A stretch of DNA of 64,000 nucleotides from Lachnospiraceae bacterium (GCA_017436865.1 JAFSCH010000054.1:62001-126000), one strand, 5' to 3'; positions 20,085 to 28,711 are shown, numbered from the stretch's first letter. The notes: generated by a model not told the origin, from the sequence alone. Made by a program: numbers and translations.

Positions 20085-20148
20085 TTTCTATCTTTCTACC
20101 CAAATTTATAATTTTTGAGCTTATTCCTCCTATACAAACATCTTAACA

Positions 20149-20177
20149 AGTATATCAAAGTTGTATTCCCTGCACAA
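20149..20177 (-). promoter_or_regulatory. Candidate promoter of the GH25/rfb/exporter operon
   Basis: On the minus strand TTGTGC (20172-20177) and TATACT (20149-20154) are 17 bases apart, about 65 bases before the GH25 start codon. The -35 match is partial. Confidence 0.5.
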
Positions 20178-20187
20178 CAGCCTTTTT

Positions 20188-20526
20188 TCAAGAATAAAAT
20201 ACCATAATTCCCAACATTATACAAAAAATTCCTGCTATTTTACGCACCGAAAGCTTTTCGCCAAACACAAACCAACTAAGCACTGGTACAAACACATTTC
20301 CCAATGACTCAATGACAGGTCCATTTTTAAAATCCACACCACTATACGCGTACACACTCAAAAGCATGGATAAAAACAACATTCCATAACCACCTATGAC
20401 CCATGGATTGAAATATTCCTTAAGAACAGAATCATATTTCTGAAGTGTGCCTTTTTTCAACAAAATTTGGGATACAGAAGCAATACTTACCGAAATCAGC
20501 ATGCATAATAAATATCGATTAATCAT
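20188..20526 (-). CDS. Small DMT-superfamily transporter, second subunit of a pair
   Basis: This 112-residue protein has four predicted membrane helices and ends in a typical EamA/SMR half: GEKLSVRKIAGIFCIMLGI. Its start ATG 20526 follows GGGAGG by nine bases and overlaps the upstream stop by eight bases, so the two are co-translated. Pairs of four-helix DMT proteins such as ArnE/ArnF flip lipid-linked sugars, which fits this locus. Substrate and direction cannot be told from sequence; a small-molecule exporter of SMR type is the alternative. Confidence 0.75.
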   Translation of the reverse strand: MINRYLLCMLISVSIASVSQILLKKGTLQKYDSVLKEYFNPWVIGGYGMLFLSMLLSVYAYSGVDFKNGPVIESLGNVFVPVLSWFVFGEKLSVRKIAGIFCIMLGIMVFYS

Positions 20527-20890
20527 TCCGTTCTTCCTCCCGTGCATCCAAGTTCACAATCACCGTTCCTAAAAGTACAATTAAAACACCTAAAACATTT
20601 CGAAACGTAATCTTATCATGAAAGAATATAACCGCCCATATCATAGACCAAAGAATCGCCATAGACCGATTGGCATAGGCAACCGACAACTCAAAGCGCT
20701 TAATCATCTGCTGCCAAAGTACCGCATAAACAGCCAAAATCATAAACTCCAACGCTAAAAACATCAACATACGAAAAGGGTCTTCCCCATTAGCCGAAGC
20801 CATCTTTGCCATAACACTTGATATTGTATAAATAATAATAATCGCTTGTAACAATAGAATATTTTTTAACGTTACTCTTCTTTCTTTCAC
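20519..20890 (-). CDS. Small DMT-superfamily transporter, first subunit of a pair
   Basis: This 123-residue protein also has four predicted helices and the DMT pattern NRSMAILWSMIWAVIFFHDK followed by GVLIVLLGTVIV. I chose GTG 20890 because AAGGAG lies eight bases upstream; a longer frame to 20953 has no ribosome site. Together with the downstream subunit it makes one complete eight-helix DMT unit, like ArnE/ArnF. A lipid-linked sugar flippase is the contextual guess. Confidence 0.75.
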   Translation of the reverse strand: MKERRVTLKNILLLQAIIIIYTISSVMAKMASANGEDPFRMLMFLALEFMILAVYAVLWQQMIKRFELSVAYANRSMAILWSMIWAVIFFHDKITFRNVLGVLIVLLGTVIVNLDAREEERND

Positions 20891-20943
20891 TACAAAATCT
20901 CCTTCTTTGCGACAAAAAAACACATACTCTCTAAACAATAACG

Positions 20944-20973
20944 AATATAACATGTTTGTACAACTTTAGGCAA
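20944..20973 (-). promoter_or_regulatory. Promoter for the DMT pair
   Basis: Minus strand TTGCCT (20968-20973) and TATATT (20944-20949) with an 18-base spacer, about 55 bases before the GTG start. Confidence 0.6.
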
Positions 20974-20980
20974 GTATTGG

Positions 20981-21009
20981 TTGCCCTCATTTTTCTATTG
21001 TAGTAAAAT
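20981..21009 (+). promoter_or_regulatory. Promoter for the SGNH-like gene
   Basis: Plus strand TTGCCC (20981-20986) and TAAAAT (21004-21009) with a 17-base spacer, about 40 bases before ATG 21050. It diverges from the DMT promoter. Confidence 0.65.
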
Positions 21010-21049
21010 AAGAAACGTAACTATTAAGATTATACAGAGAGGATACTAC

Positions 21050-22057
21050 ATGAAAAAATTTTTGCCCCAAAAGCTTTCTGTAAGCACACTTATCCATATT
21101 GCATTGATATCTATTATTATTATCGTTTTTGTTATTAGTGCCATAAAACTTCTTATGTGGGATAGTTCTGCAGAAGAAATTCCAGTTGAAACCTTTGACT
21201 TTAATGTCTCCAACACGGAACCTGAAGATTATTATTATTCCGTTGACATCAATACAATCGAAAACTATACCGATGATGGCGAATTACATATTGTCATGTT
21301 AGGCGATGACAGCTTAAAGGATTATTCAGACGGAAGCGGCATTCCCGCCCTTGTTTCTAAAAACACCAATGCGATTACTTATACCTGTAGTTTTCCAGAC
21401 ATGACAATGGCTACTCAAAATATGGAATTTGATGTCTCTCACGGATATGATGCATTTTCTTTTTATTATACAGCACTTTGCATTTCAAAAAATGACTATA
21501 CATTCCTTCATGATGTACTTCCTACGTTACCTCAAACCGCTAGGATTGCTGATTATGAAAATGCTCTTTCTACGTTAGAAAACATTGATTTTAACGCAGT
21601 TGATATCTTGGTTCTTTCCTGCGGCGCACAAGATTACTTAAAGGGCTATACACAGGTAAATTCCATTTTCCCTGAAGCATATATCTCCAATTCTTATGTC
21701 GATTCCATTATGCAGGGCATTAACTGGATACGTGCAGAATATCCTCAAATCCAGTTTATCATCATGTCACCAACCTACTGCTATTATATGGAAGAAGATG
21801 GAACTCACGTAAACTGCGATGAAAAGAAGACTGCCGACAACGGCACTCTCACAGATTATATGATTGCTGCAAAATCAGCAGCCGTTACCCTAAACACTAC
21901 CTATCTTGATAACCTTAGGGGAATTGATATTAGTGCAGAAAACGCCCCTAATTATCTAACAGACAGCACTACCTATCCAAATGCACAAGGACGAAAGCTG
22001 ATTGCAGACAAGCTATCCAATACGATTAGCCAAAAAATATATGATACAGGTGAGTAG
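21050..22057 (+). CDS. Membrane-anchored SGNH-like protein with degenerate active site
   Basis: This 335-residue protein has an N-terminal membrane helix (about 12-33) and an extracellular alpha/beta part. It lines up with SGNH hydrolases by pattern (HIVMLGDDSL near residue 77; VLSCGAQDYL for block III; TYPNAQGRKLIADKL for block V). The usual residues are off: GDSx reads GDDSL, GxND reads GAQD and the DxxH histidine is replaced (DSTTYPN). It may be a non-catalytic relative or use altered residues. AGAGAGG precedes ATG 21050. It is one of the few plus-strand genes here. Confidence 0.75.
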   Translation: MKKFLPQKLSVSTLIHIALISIIIIVFVISAIKLLMWDSSAEEIPVETFDFNVSNTEPEDYYYSVDINTIENYTDDGELHIVMLGDDSLKDYSDGSGIPALVSKNTNAITYTCSFPDMTMATQNMEFDVSHGYDAFSFYYTALCISKNDYTFLHDVLPTLPQTARIADYENALSTLENIDFNAVDILVLSCGAQDYLKGYTQVNSIFPEAYISNSYVDSIMQGINWIRAEYPQIQFIIMSPTYCYYMEEDGTHVNCDEKKTADNGTLTDYMIAAKSAAVTLNTTYLDNLRGIDISAENAPNYLTDSTTYPNAQGRKLIADKLSNTISQKIYDTGE

Positions 22058-22082
22058 TTTTCATAAAATTCGATTGAACCCC

Positions 22083-22127
22083 AAAAAAAGAAAGACAGCA
22101 TCGTTCTAGATGTTGCCTTTCTTTTTT
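22083..22127. terminator. Bidirectional terminator between convergent genes
   Basis: Arms 22083-22102 and 22109-22127 pair across a six-base loop, with an A-tract on one side and a T-tract on the other. It serves the SGNH-like gene (plus) and the BspA-like gene (minus). Confidence 0.85.
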
Positions 22128-22150
22128 ATTTTTTATTCTTTATTTAATGT

Positions 22151-23185
22151 TTACTGTTGCGGTACTACCACTTCCGGAACCGCTTCTATCACATCCTGAT
22201 AAACCAATGCATATACCGTAGAAGGATAATTCGTTGTAAAGGTCAATGTTGCATCATCCATATCCTCATCCTCAAGGAAATTTACAACACCCTCTCCGAA
22301 CTGAATCAGTGTAAACTTTCTTCCCGGATATTGAAATGCAGCAGGAATTGTCATTTTATACGTCATTGGTGCTTCTGTATACTTTATCTGACCTTTCCAA
22401 TTATGCACAGACATATTATATGCTGTCGCATATGTCTTGTCCCCTAAAACCATTGAAAATATTTCCAATGCTACTTTTCCCTGTTGTTTACTTACAATAC
22501 TAGCATTCATTGTATAATCTGTTTTAGGAGTCACAAAACTCAATTCACTTTGTGTATTAATAATCGGATAGTTTGGATTATAATACTGTGCATTTGCATC
22601 CACAGGAGATAACTTATCAATCTTAGGCACAACAGAGTTCTGTACCCAAGTCGTCATATAATAGTTATCCATTCGATATGTATAAGTTCCATTATATTTT
22701 TGCATAAATGCTACAATACTATCCAAACTGGTATATGGAACATTACCTATGTTTCGACTTACAATATTGGTTCCCTTGAAATAGAAAATACTATCTACAG
22801 GAGTATTGCCAAACGCAGTTGTTTCTTCAATAAAAGCACTTACAGGCATCGTTACCTCATGTAATGTTTTCATATCAGAAAAAGCATACGCACCAATCGA
22901 TGTAATACCCTCTTCGATCACAATCTTATAAATTGTCTTATTATGCCATGGCCTGTTCCCCAATCCCCAATGCTCAAATGCAGGGATTGCACCATTTCCC
23001 CTAATATATAAGGTTTTATCCATTATCTTTGCCAAGATTTCTGTTCCCTGACCATCTGTATACGTCCACGCTTCCTCACCTGATACCTTTACCCAGACTG
23101 TTCCTTCTGCTGCCATTGTATTCATCGGCATGGCAACGATAACTGCCATCACAAATGCGCACAATAAACCTATTATTCTCTTCAT
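22151..23185 (-). CDS. Secreted BspA-like leucine-rich-repeat protein
   Basis: It has a Sec signal peptide (MKRIIGLLCAFVMAVIVAMP, cleavage after about MNTMAAEG) and no membrane or wall anchor. Residues about 75-120 hold one or two BspA-type repeats (IVIEEGITSIGAYAFSDMKTLHEVTMP). The rest is a beta-rich domain ending in STVYALVYQD. A paralogue at 36355-37353 shares both the repeat and the C-terminal domain. GGGAG lies seven bases before ATG 23185, and the gene stands alone between its own promoter and terminator. A surface binding role is likely; the ligand is unknown. Confidence 0.85.
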   Translation of the reverse strand: MKRIIGLLCAFVMAVIVAMPMNTMAAEGTVWVKVSGEEAWTYTDGQGTEILAKIMDKTLYIRGNGAIPAFEHWGLGNRPWHNKTIYKIVIEEGITSIGAYAFSDMKTLHEVTMPVSAFIEETTAFGNTPVDSIFYFKGTNIVSRNIGNVPYTSLDSIVAFMQKYNGTYTYRMDNYYMTTWVQNSVVPKIDKLSPVDANAQYYNPNYPIINTQSELSFVTPKTDYTMNASIVSKQQGKVALEIFSMVLGDKTYATAYNMSVHNWKGQIKYTEAPMTYKMTIPAAFQYPGRKFTLIQFGEGVVNFLEDEDMDDATLTFTTNYPSTVYALVYQDVIEAVPEVVVPQQ

Positions 23186-23243
23186 GCCATTTCTCCCTTC
23201 TCATTTCTGCCTTCATCGCACACAAAAGGCATCTAATACACTT

Positions 23244-23272
23244 ATTCTACAATTCCATTTTGGGGCTGTCAA
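23244..23272 (-). promoter_or_regulatory. Near-consensus promoter of the BspA-like gene
   Basis: Minus strand TTGACA (23267-23272) and TAGAAT (23244-23249) with a 17-base spacer. Confidence 0.85.
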
Positions 23273-23283
23273 CATTCACCAAA

Positions 23284-24102
23284 TCATTTTGCATACTTTA
23301 ACATATCTTCATCCAACAAATCCTGTTCCAGATACACATCAAAATAATTATAGTCCATATAAACATTATAAATTCCATTTACGCATTCTTTCAAAAAGTA
23401 ATTCTGCTCCTCCATACTCCCATCCATCTGCTTAAATGCCGACAATACTACAAACGCACAATGTTCCTTTCTTGCCTGAGTAGCAATCTCTTTCGCATCA
23501 TATATCTCTGCTTCCATTGCATCATATAACTCACTGTTAAAATTCCAACGCTCCACCACAATATTTCTCCCATACGGTGTAAAAATATCTCCTGTGTATT
23601 GTCTGAGAGACGACAGCAATTCTGACGGGAGCACCGCTATTGGCTTATATTTCTCCATTCGGATTGCCTCTGCCACATCTATGACAATCTGAGGTACATG
23701 ATAAGCATTTGTAGCTTTTACATAATGTGTTGTTTTATATACTAATTTACCATTCATGCAGATTACAAGAAGCAAAAGAATCCCAACAAGTACCCTGCTT
23801 ATCGTCTTTTTCATACGAATCAAGAGCTGCACACTACCATAGCAAAACAAAAGTCCTATGGGTAATGTCCAGAAAACACGATAATAGATTTCCTCATCTA
23901 TTTTCTGTCCAATCCACGCATAAACAGGGCATAAAAAAACAGCAAACAACGCAATTGATAAATATAATAAAATCGTTCTTATTCTGCGGTCACGCTCCAC
24001 CAACCATAGAAATACCAGTGCTACCAAAAACAAAAGCACCAAAACACTATCCTTGTTATATAGTAACAAATCCTCCAAAGCAACCGCCATTGCCTCCTTC
24101 AC
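23284..24102 (-). CDS. C-terminal half of a DUF6077-type membrane protein (apparently frameshifted)
   Basis: This 272-residue frame has about four membrane helices followed by a soluble C-terminal domain (about 120-270). It continues the membrane protein encoded just upstream in the -1 frame: the frames overlap by 49 bases (24117-24165), and joining them gives the 630-640-residue layout expected for DUF6077. The shift fits loss of one T in the T4 tract at 24137-24140. GTG 24102, with GGGGGAG five bases upstream, could still start this half alone. The conserved part ...EEIYYRVFWTLPIG... is typical of these GT-C-like proteins. Confidence 0.65.
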   Translation of the reverse strand: MKEAMAVALEDLLLYNKDSVLVLLFLVALVFLWLVERDRRIRTILLYLSIALFAVFLCPVYAWIGQKIDEEIYYRVFWTLPIGLLFCYGSVQLLIRMKKTISRVLVGILLLLVICMNGKLVYKTTHYVKATNAYHVPQIVIDVAEAIRMEKYKPIAVLPSELLSSLRQYTGDIFTPYGRNIVVERWNFNSELYDAMEAEIYDAKEIATQARKEHCAFVVLSAFKQMDGSMEEQNYFLKECVNGIYNVYMDYNYFDVYLEQDLLDEDMLKYAK

Positions 24103-24116
24103 AGTATCTCCCCCTT

Positions 24117-25169
24117 CTATCGTAACATGAGATAACAAAAGCCAAGTAATATGCATGGCAGGCACCCTGCTCCCATCAACAACACAGTCTTTGCACTCCT
24201 TTTCTGCCAGCCAATCAACACCGCTGACAGTCCAACAATTGTCGGAATCAACATAAATGCAATACTAGTAGCAAAAACCGCTGACAAAATGACCGTCAAA
24301 AATAACAACCAGTTTCCAAACCGCGTCTTTTGATCCGCAAGATAAATCAAACTCAATAACAGTGCCGGAAGAATCACTCCCGCCATCAAACCTTTTCCCT
24401 GCCAGGTTCTTGTCATCGCAAATGTTTCTGATGTATAAAGCGAAATATTTCCATATAAAAACCATACTTCTATAAAAATCAAAAACAATGGGATCCAATC
24501 TTTATTCTTCGCAAGCAGCCGTTTACCAATCTGTTCATAAATACAATACATAAGCACAAGCCACGCAACAGACAAAACACTATGAGCTATGACCGTTGGA
24601 TGAATCCCACTCACTTTAGACATCCATGCAATATAAACCGGTGTCGGTGACAGAGCGTGTCTGATATCCAATGGATAAATATATCCTGTATAATTATCAC
24701 GCAAATACATAGTATTAAAAGTTTTTGTCATCACGGCCTGCGCTACATAATAAGAATCATCGCCATCGTAATATTCAAAAACCACTGCATGAATTAGCTG
24801 TATTACAAGCAGTATCGCTACAACAAGCCACCCTAGTCTTGTCCACCAAGACATTTTCGCAACATCTTTCCACCAAGACTTCCATGACCATAACTGTGCA
24901 ATAACCTTATATCCATTCCACACAGATACCACCAGAAGTATCATAATTACCAAACTATAGATTACTACCACTTCCGTAAAGCTTCGCTCTAACAAAATAA
25001 AAGGAACGGAAACCAGTTCAAATACAGAAAAGCTCACAAACCACCCGCAAAGATACATCATTGCAGGTGTTCTCTGAAAACGATTCATATATTTAACCGG
25101 TATCGTTCCTAATAAAAAAGGCACAATTGTTACTAACAAACCAAGTACTAACCACTGTAAAATCTGCAC
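24117..25169 (-). CDS. N-terminal half of a DUF6077-type membrane protein (apparently frameshifted)
   Basis: This frame of 350 residues encodes about nine membrane helices. The extracellular loop VFEYYDGDDSYYVAQAV (about 128-145) with acidic residues, and HALSPTPVYIAWMSKVSG, are the pattern of DUF6077/GT-C-like proteins. It ends abruptly inside a helix (CILLGFCYLMLR), and the missing half follows in another frame. The start is GTG 25169, ten bases after AAGGAG and just behind the PAP2 stop. It is probably a membrane glycosyltransferase of lipid-linked sugars, broken or joined by frameshift. Confidence 0.7.
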   Translation of the reverse strand: MQILQWLVLGLLVTIVPFLLGTIPVKYMNRFQRTPAMMYLCGWFVSFSVFELVSVPFILLERSFTEVVVIYSLVIMILLVVSVWNGYKVIAQLWSWKSWWKDVAKMSWWTRLGWLVVAILLVIQLIHAVVFEYYDGDDSYYVAQAVMTKTFNTMYLRDNYTGYIYPLDIRHALSPTPVYIAWMSKVSGIHPTVIAHSVLSVAWLVLMYCIYEQIGKRLLAKNKDWIPLFLIFIEVWFLYGNISLYTSETFAMTRTWQGKGLMAGVILPALLLSLIYLADQKTRFGNWLLFLTVILSAVFATSIAFMLIPTIVGLSAVLIGWQKRSAKTVLLMGAGCLPCILLGFCYLMLR

Positions 25170-25176
25170 TTTACAT

Positions 25177-25743
25177 TTACTCCTTCTGTGTATCTCCCAT
25201 CTTTTGCAAGCATCTACACGCTACTGGAAATACATATTTCCATGCCAGCACGCCAGTTACTGTTGCTACCATAACTGCACCAAGGACATCTGTTGGATAA
25301 TGCGCCCCATTATAAATCCTCGATATTGCGATCAATGTTGCTATCAAAAGTGCGGGAATACCATATTTTCTTGGCATACATAGATATATCACAATCGCTA
25401 CTGCAAATGCTGAACCGGTATGCCCGGAAGGAAAGGAATAATCTCCCGGCACATCTCCCAGCAAAGTTAATTCTTCCTTTACAATATATGGACGTATTCT
25501 TTGTACCACATTTTTCAAAAAAACATTAACCAAAATAAACTCAGTAGTTAAAGAAGCAACTGCTGCAATTCCAACATGTCGATATCTGCTCCATATCAGG
25601 AGCAGAAGTACTGTCAAAATCGCTATCAAACCAGCATTATTGATTGCTGACAAAAATATCATTATTTTATCCAAAAGCTCTGTTCTAATCGTATCCTGTA
25701 CCCAGATTAGCACCCAAGCCTCTATTTGATTTAAACCCTCCAT
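25177..25743 (-). CDS. PAP2-family lipid phosphatase
   Basis: This 188-residue membrane enzyme has five or six helices and the three phosphatase motifs: KNVVQRIRP (KxxxxxxRP), PSGHTGSA (PSGH) and SRIYNGAHYPTDV (SRxxxxxHxxxD). Such enzymes remove phosphate from undecaprenyl pyrophosphate or related lipids on the outer face. Here it would recycle the lipid carrier used by the surrounding glycan pathways. GAGGG lies six bases before ATG 25743. It is followed directly by the DUF6077 gene. Confidence 0.92.
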   Translation of the reverse strand: MEGLNQIEAWVLIWVQDTIRTELLDKIMIFLSAINNAGLIAILTVLLLLIWSRYRHVGIAAVASLTTEFILVNVFLKNVVQRIRPYIVKEELTLLGDVPGDYSFPSGHTGSAFAVAIVIYLCMPRKYGIPALLIATLIAISRIYNGAHYPTDVLGAVMVATVTGVLAWKYVFPVACRCLQKMGDTQKE

Positions 25744-25774
25744 GAGTATCCCTCATTTATCATTATCGTATCTA

Positions 25775-26932
25775 TTACTTATTCTGTGTATAATATATCG
25801 ACAATTCAGCCGCAATATGTTCACCTAGAATACGATATCCTTCATCTGATGGGTGAAGTCCATCTGCTGTATATCTGTAGCTAGTCGCTGTATCTGTACA
25901 ATCCATAAATCCAACATCATGCAACTCTATCAAATGAAAGCCATAGTCATTTACCAAGGTACGCAACATATCTTGGTAATCCTGCAGTTCCTTGGTCCCC
26001 GTAACATCTGTATACGTACTATCTGCTGTTTTCGATATACCATACATTGTCACGAAAAATACTTCCTGATTGGAATAACTCTCCTTTAACTGCTTTAATG
26101 CATATCGTACCGAACCTACATAACCAGCAGTACTTTCCATTGCATAATAATCACCGTAACGCTTATTCTCTCTAGCAGTAAGATAATCATTTACTCCCAG
26201 AAAAATCACTGCAATATCAGCACTGTTATTAAACATATTTCCCATTTCCAAGCTAAAGGAAAGCTCAGGTCCTGCATAATCCGAAAACATTCTTCCAGCC
26301 TTACCATTATTCATATAATTTCCGAATTTCAAATAGTCATTCGCATAATTCACATAGCTGATATAATTACCATCTGCATCCTTGCTGGCAGTAATGCCTT
26401 CTGTAATACTGTCCCCCAAAAACTGAACCGTCTTTGTTGAGAAATCAAATGCATTATTCTCCAAAATCTGCTTATCAATTTCGTTAATCTTCTGTGTTTT
26501 CTCTAAGGAATTTTCCATTGCATACGCTTGTTCTCTTGCGGATATCAGATTGATCTGCAACTGTCTTCTGGCTTCCTTCTCTCCTTCGGTCAGTTCTGCA
26601 ACGGTTTTCTCTGTTTGTTCCTTCAATTGTTCCTGTATCTGTTCTTGCATAGAACCTTGTGCAGTCTGTGTTCCCTCTGTCGTTGCATCTCCCGTAGATT
26701 GCACTTCTTGCGAAGTCACCTCTGTTGTTTCAGAAGATGCTTGCACAAAGACATCTTCTGCATCCTCTACTGCAACCTGTGATGCATCTTCTCCTGCCTT
26801 ATACATACAACCTTGACATGCTTCGCAAGTGCATGTGCAACCACCATCGGCGACCACATCCTCTTTCTTGCCACATGCCGTCAAAGCTAACATACTAACT
26901 GTTAACATCATTACTACATATTTCTTTTTCAT
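25775..26932 (-). CDS. SGNH/GDSL esterase lipoprotein
   Basis: It has a lipoprotein signal peptide (MLTVSMLALTAC, lipobox LTAC) followed by a Cys-rich segment (CTCTCEACQGC, about residues 30-42) and a Ser/Thr/Glu-rich linker. The SGNH domain (about 165-385) has an intact active site: FLGDSITEG, then GVNDY and DGLHPSDEG. It is probably an O-acetyl or lipid esterase acting on surface glycan. I chose ATG 26932 since the signal peptide starts there; AAAGG is about 13 bases upstream, a long spacing. It comes after the deacetylase gene across a 138-base gap. Confidence 0.88.
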   Translation of the reverse strand: MKKKYVVMMLTVSMLALTACGKKEDVVADGGCTCTCEACQGCMYKAGEDASQVAVEDAEDVFVQASSETTEVTSQEVQSTGDATTEGTQTAQGSMQEQIQEQLKEQTEKTVAELTEGEKEARRQLQINLISAREQAYAMENSLEKTQKINEIDKQILENNAFDFSTKTVQFLGDSITEGITASKDADGNYISYVNYANDYLKFGNYMNNGKAGRMFSDYAGPELSFSLEMGNMFNNSADIAVIFLGVNDYLTARENKRYGDYYAMESTAGYVGSVRYALKQLKESYSNQEVFFVTMYGISKTADSTYTDVTGTKELQDYQDMLRTLVNDYGFHLIELHDVGFMDCTDTATSYRYTADGLHPSDEGYRILGEHIAAELSIYYTQNK

Positions 26933-27033
26933 AATAATAGCCATGCCTTTCCAGCACCTGCAAACTTTGAGCCGCAGGCACAAATTTGCGTGTAAAAAAT
27001 CACTTTTTCACACTACTCTCCCATCTATGTAAT

Positions 27034-27060
27034 CCTCTTTATTCCCTATGAATAAAGAGG
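27034..27060 (-). terminator. Perfect 11-bp hairpin after the deacetylase gene
   Basis: CCTCTTTATTC (27034-27044) and its exact complement (27050-27060) enclose a five-base loop, ten bases after the deacetylase stop. It lacks a T-run, so termination may be partial and the SGNH gene downstream may still be read through. Confidence 0.5.
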
Positions 27061-27070
27061 TCACACGCTA

Positions 27071-27961
27071 TCACTTCAACTGTTTCAAACACTCTGCCTC
27101 TTTCAAACGATTCTCTGATGTATAAAACTCTTCCAACTCCTTTGAACGCACATCCAACAGTTCTTCCCGCTTTGTAAGATTACCGGGATGGAACATTAAC
27201 TCAAGATAACACCCTTGTCTTTGAGCATATGCAATATATTTAGGCATAAGCGCATTAACAATATCTAATTTCATTTCACAGGTAAAGAAAATCCCAAAAA
27301 AGACAGGCACTTTTATATTTTTTTGCTCTATCTTTTTCCTATTTCTTCCAGACTGTAACCACAAAATCCCCCATTTAACCCAGTTAATAATCGGAACCTT
27401 CAACCACAAAGAAGGGGTCTTTAGTAATGGCAAAACCGGATCTACCGGAATTCGCATCTCCTGAATCCTAATTCCCTTCTCTTCTATTACTTCAAGCAAT
27501 GCATCCAATACAATGGGAATCATGTGATAATGCTGATGCGAGTCAATCGACGTAATCCTATAATCACACACATCGACCACTTGATGGAGTTGCGCTGCAA
27601 TCTCTGTCTTAAGCTGTGCTTTAAGTCTTTTTCTTTCTTCTCCCCTCTTACAATAACTCCATTTTAAAAGCTTTATAAAAGAAATCGAAAAAAAACCAGT
27701 ATCATCTACCAGCATATCAACTTGTTCTGCACAAGCAACCGGCCTTCCCTCTACAAAATTCAAATGCAAAACTCGTCGTATCTTATTTTGTGTATCTTCT
27801 GTATCCAAAAGCGCAAGACTCTTTTCCAGCTCTGGTGTATTTGGTATAACACTAATGCTATTTAATACTCCTTCTGAATAACAATCCAAAATTCTTGCCG
27901 ACTGCGCTCTGGATACCCCATAATCATCTGCATGAAAATAAATCATATCATCCTGTTTCAT
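27071..27961 (-). CDS. ChbG/YdjC-family carbohydrate deacetylase
   Basis: This cytoplasmic 296-residue TIM-like enzyme belongs to the YdjC/HpnK/ChbG family, which removes N-acetyl groups from sugars. MIYFHADDYGVSRAQS at the start gives the metal-binding Asp pair, and SIDSHQHYHMIP (about residue 155) supplies the metal-binding His residues. ATG 27961 follows the TagA stop with no gap (TAAATG), so the two are coupled. This suggests that it acts on the sugar-lipid made by the TagA-like enzyme, by analogy to HpnK on hopanoid sugars. The actual substrate is not known. Confidence 0.88.
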   Translation of the reverse strand: MKQDDMIYFHADDYGVSRAQSARILDCYSEGVLNSISVIPNTPELEKSLALLDTEDTQNKIRRVLHLNFVEGRPVACAEQVDMLVDDTGFFSISFIKLLKWSYCKRGEERKRLKAQLKTEIAAQLHQVVDVCDYRITSIDSHQHYHMIPIVLDALLEVIEEKGIRIQEMRIPVDPVLPLLKTPSLWLKVPIINWVKWGILWLQSGRNRKKIEQKNIKVPVFFGIFFTCEMKLDIVNALMPKYIAYAQRQGCYLELMFHPGNLTKREELLDVRSKELEEFYTSENRLKEAECLKQLK

Positions 27962-28711
27962 TTATCTTTGCCTTTTTTCTTTATGCATCCAATACATAAA
28001 CTTCGCATTCGTCACAACATATCTCTTCCACAAACGTGTCGGATCCTGTAGCAACCGATAAAACCATTCCATCGAAAGTTTCTGCATCCACAAAGGCGCA
28101 CGCTTAATATATCCAGCCACATAATCAAATCCGGCACCTACACCAAGCATTACACCATTTACCTTGCCTTGATGCTCTGACATCCATATCTCCTGCTTCG
28201 GTGCTCCGAGCCCAACCCATATAAAATCCGGCTTTGTTTCATTTATCATTCTGACTGCTTCTGCATCTTCTTCCAAAGTCATCTTACGAAATGGTGGTGA
28301 ATACATTCCCGCAATCTGCATCTTAGGATACTTCTGTTCCATCATAACACTCATATCATCCAAAGTCTTCTGTGTTGAACCATAAAAGAAATGACGATAT
28401 CCCATTTCCTCTGATAAAGCAAACAATTCCAACATCAAATCAGGTCCCGTTACACGTGAAGCATCCGGAAATCCATGTTCTCTGCTGTACTTAGACAACG
28501 GCGCACCATCTGGTAATGCCATAACAGCTTTATTTTGTATCTCTCGGTATCCCTCATCCTCATAAGCAATTACCGTAGTATGAACATTCGATACACAGAT
28601 ATACTTTCCACGCAGTTCTTCTAAATGAGTCTTAAGATATTCAATTGTCTCCTGCATATTGGTAACACAGATATTTGTTTTTAATATTTCACAATATCGA
28701 AATTCTTCCAT
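27962..28711 (-). CDS. WecG/TagA/CpsF-family glycosyltransferase
   Basis: This GT26 enzyme adds the second sugar (N-acetylmannosamine or similar) to undecaprenyl-PP-GlcNAc-type lipids. Family blocks are clear: VSNVHTTVIAYEDE, ALPDGAPLSKYSREHGFPDASRVTGPDLM, FIWVGLGAPKQEIWM and MLGVGAGFDYVAG. The 249-residue length is normal. AAGG lies six bases before ATG 28711, after a strong promoter. It opens a unit with the deacetylase, the SGNH lipoprotein, PAP2 and the DUF6077 genes. Confidence 0.95.
   Translation of the reverse strand: MEEFRYCEILKTNICVTNMQETIEYLKTHLEELRGKYICVSNVHTTVIAYEDEGYREIQNKAVMALPDGAPLSKYSREHGFPDASRVTGPDLMLELFALSEEMGYRHFFYGSTQKTLDDMSVMMEQKYPKMQIAGMYSPPFRKMTLEEDAEAVRMINETKPDFIWVGLGAPKQEIWMSEHQGKVNGVMLGVGAGFDYVAGYIKRAPLWMQKLSMEWFYRLLQDPTRLWKRYVVTNAKFMYWMHKEKRQR

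Noticed and set aside
24117..24165. Programmed -1 frameshift in the DUF6077 gene
   Set aside because: No canonical slippery heptamer or downstream structure is visible; a one-base deletion explains it more simply.
26940..27000. Possible riboswitch (c-di-GMP-like) in the leader of the SGNH lipoprotein
   Set aside because: GC-rich bits and GCAAA/TTTGC pairing caught the eye, but the conserved core of that class is not present and the stem has mismatches.
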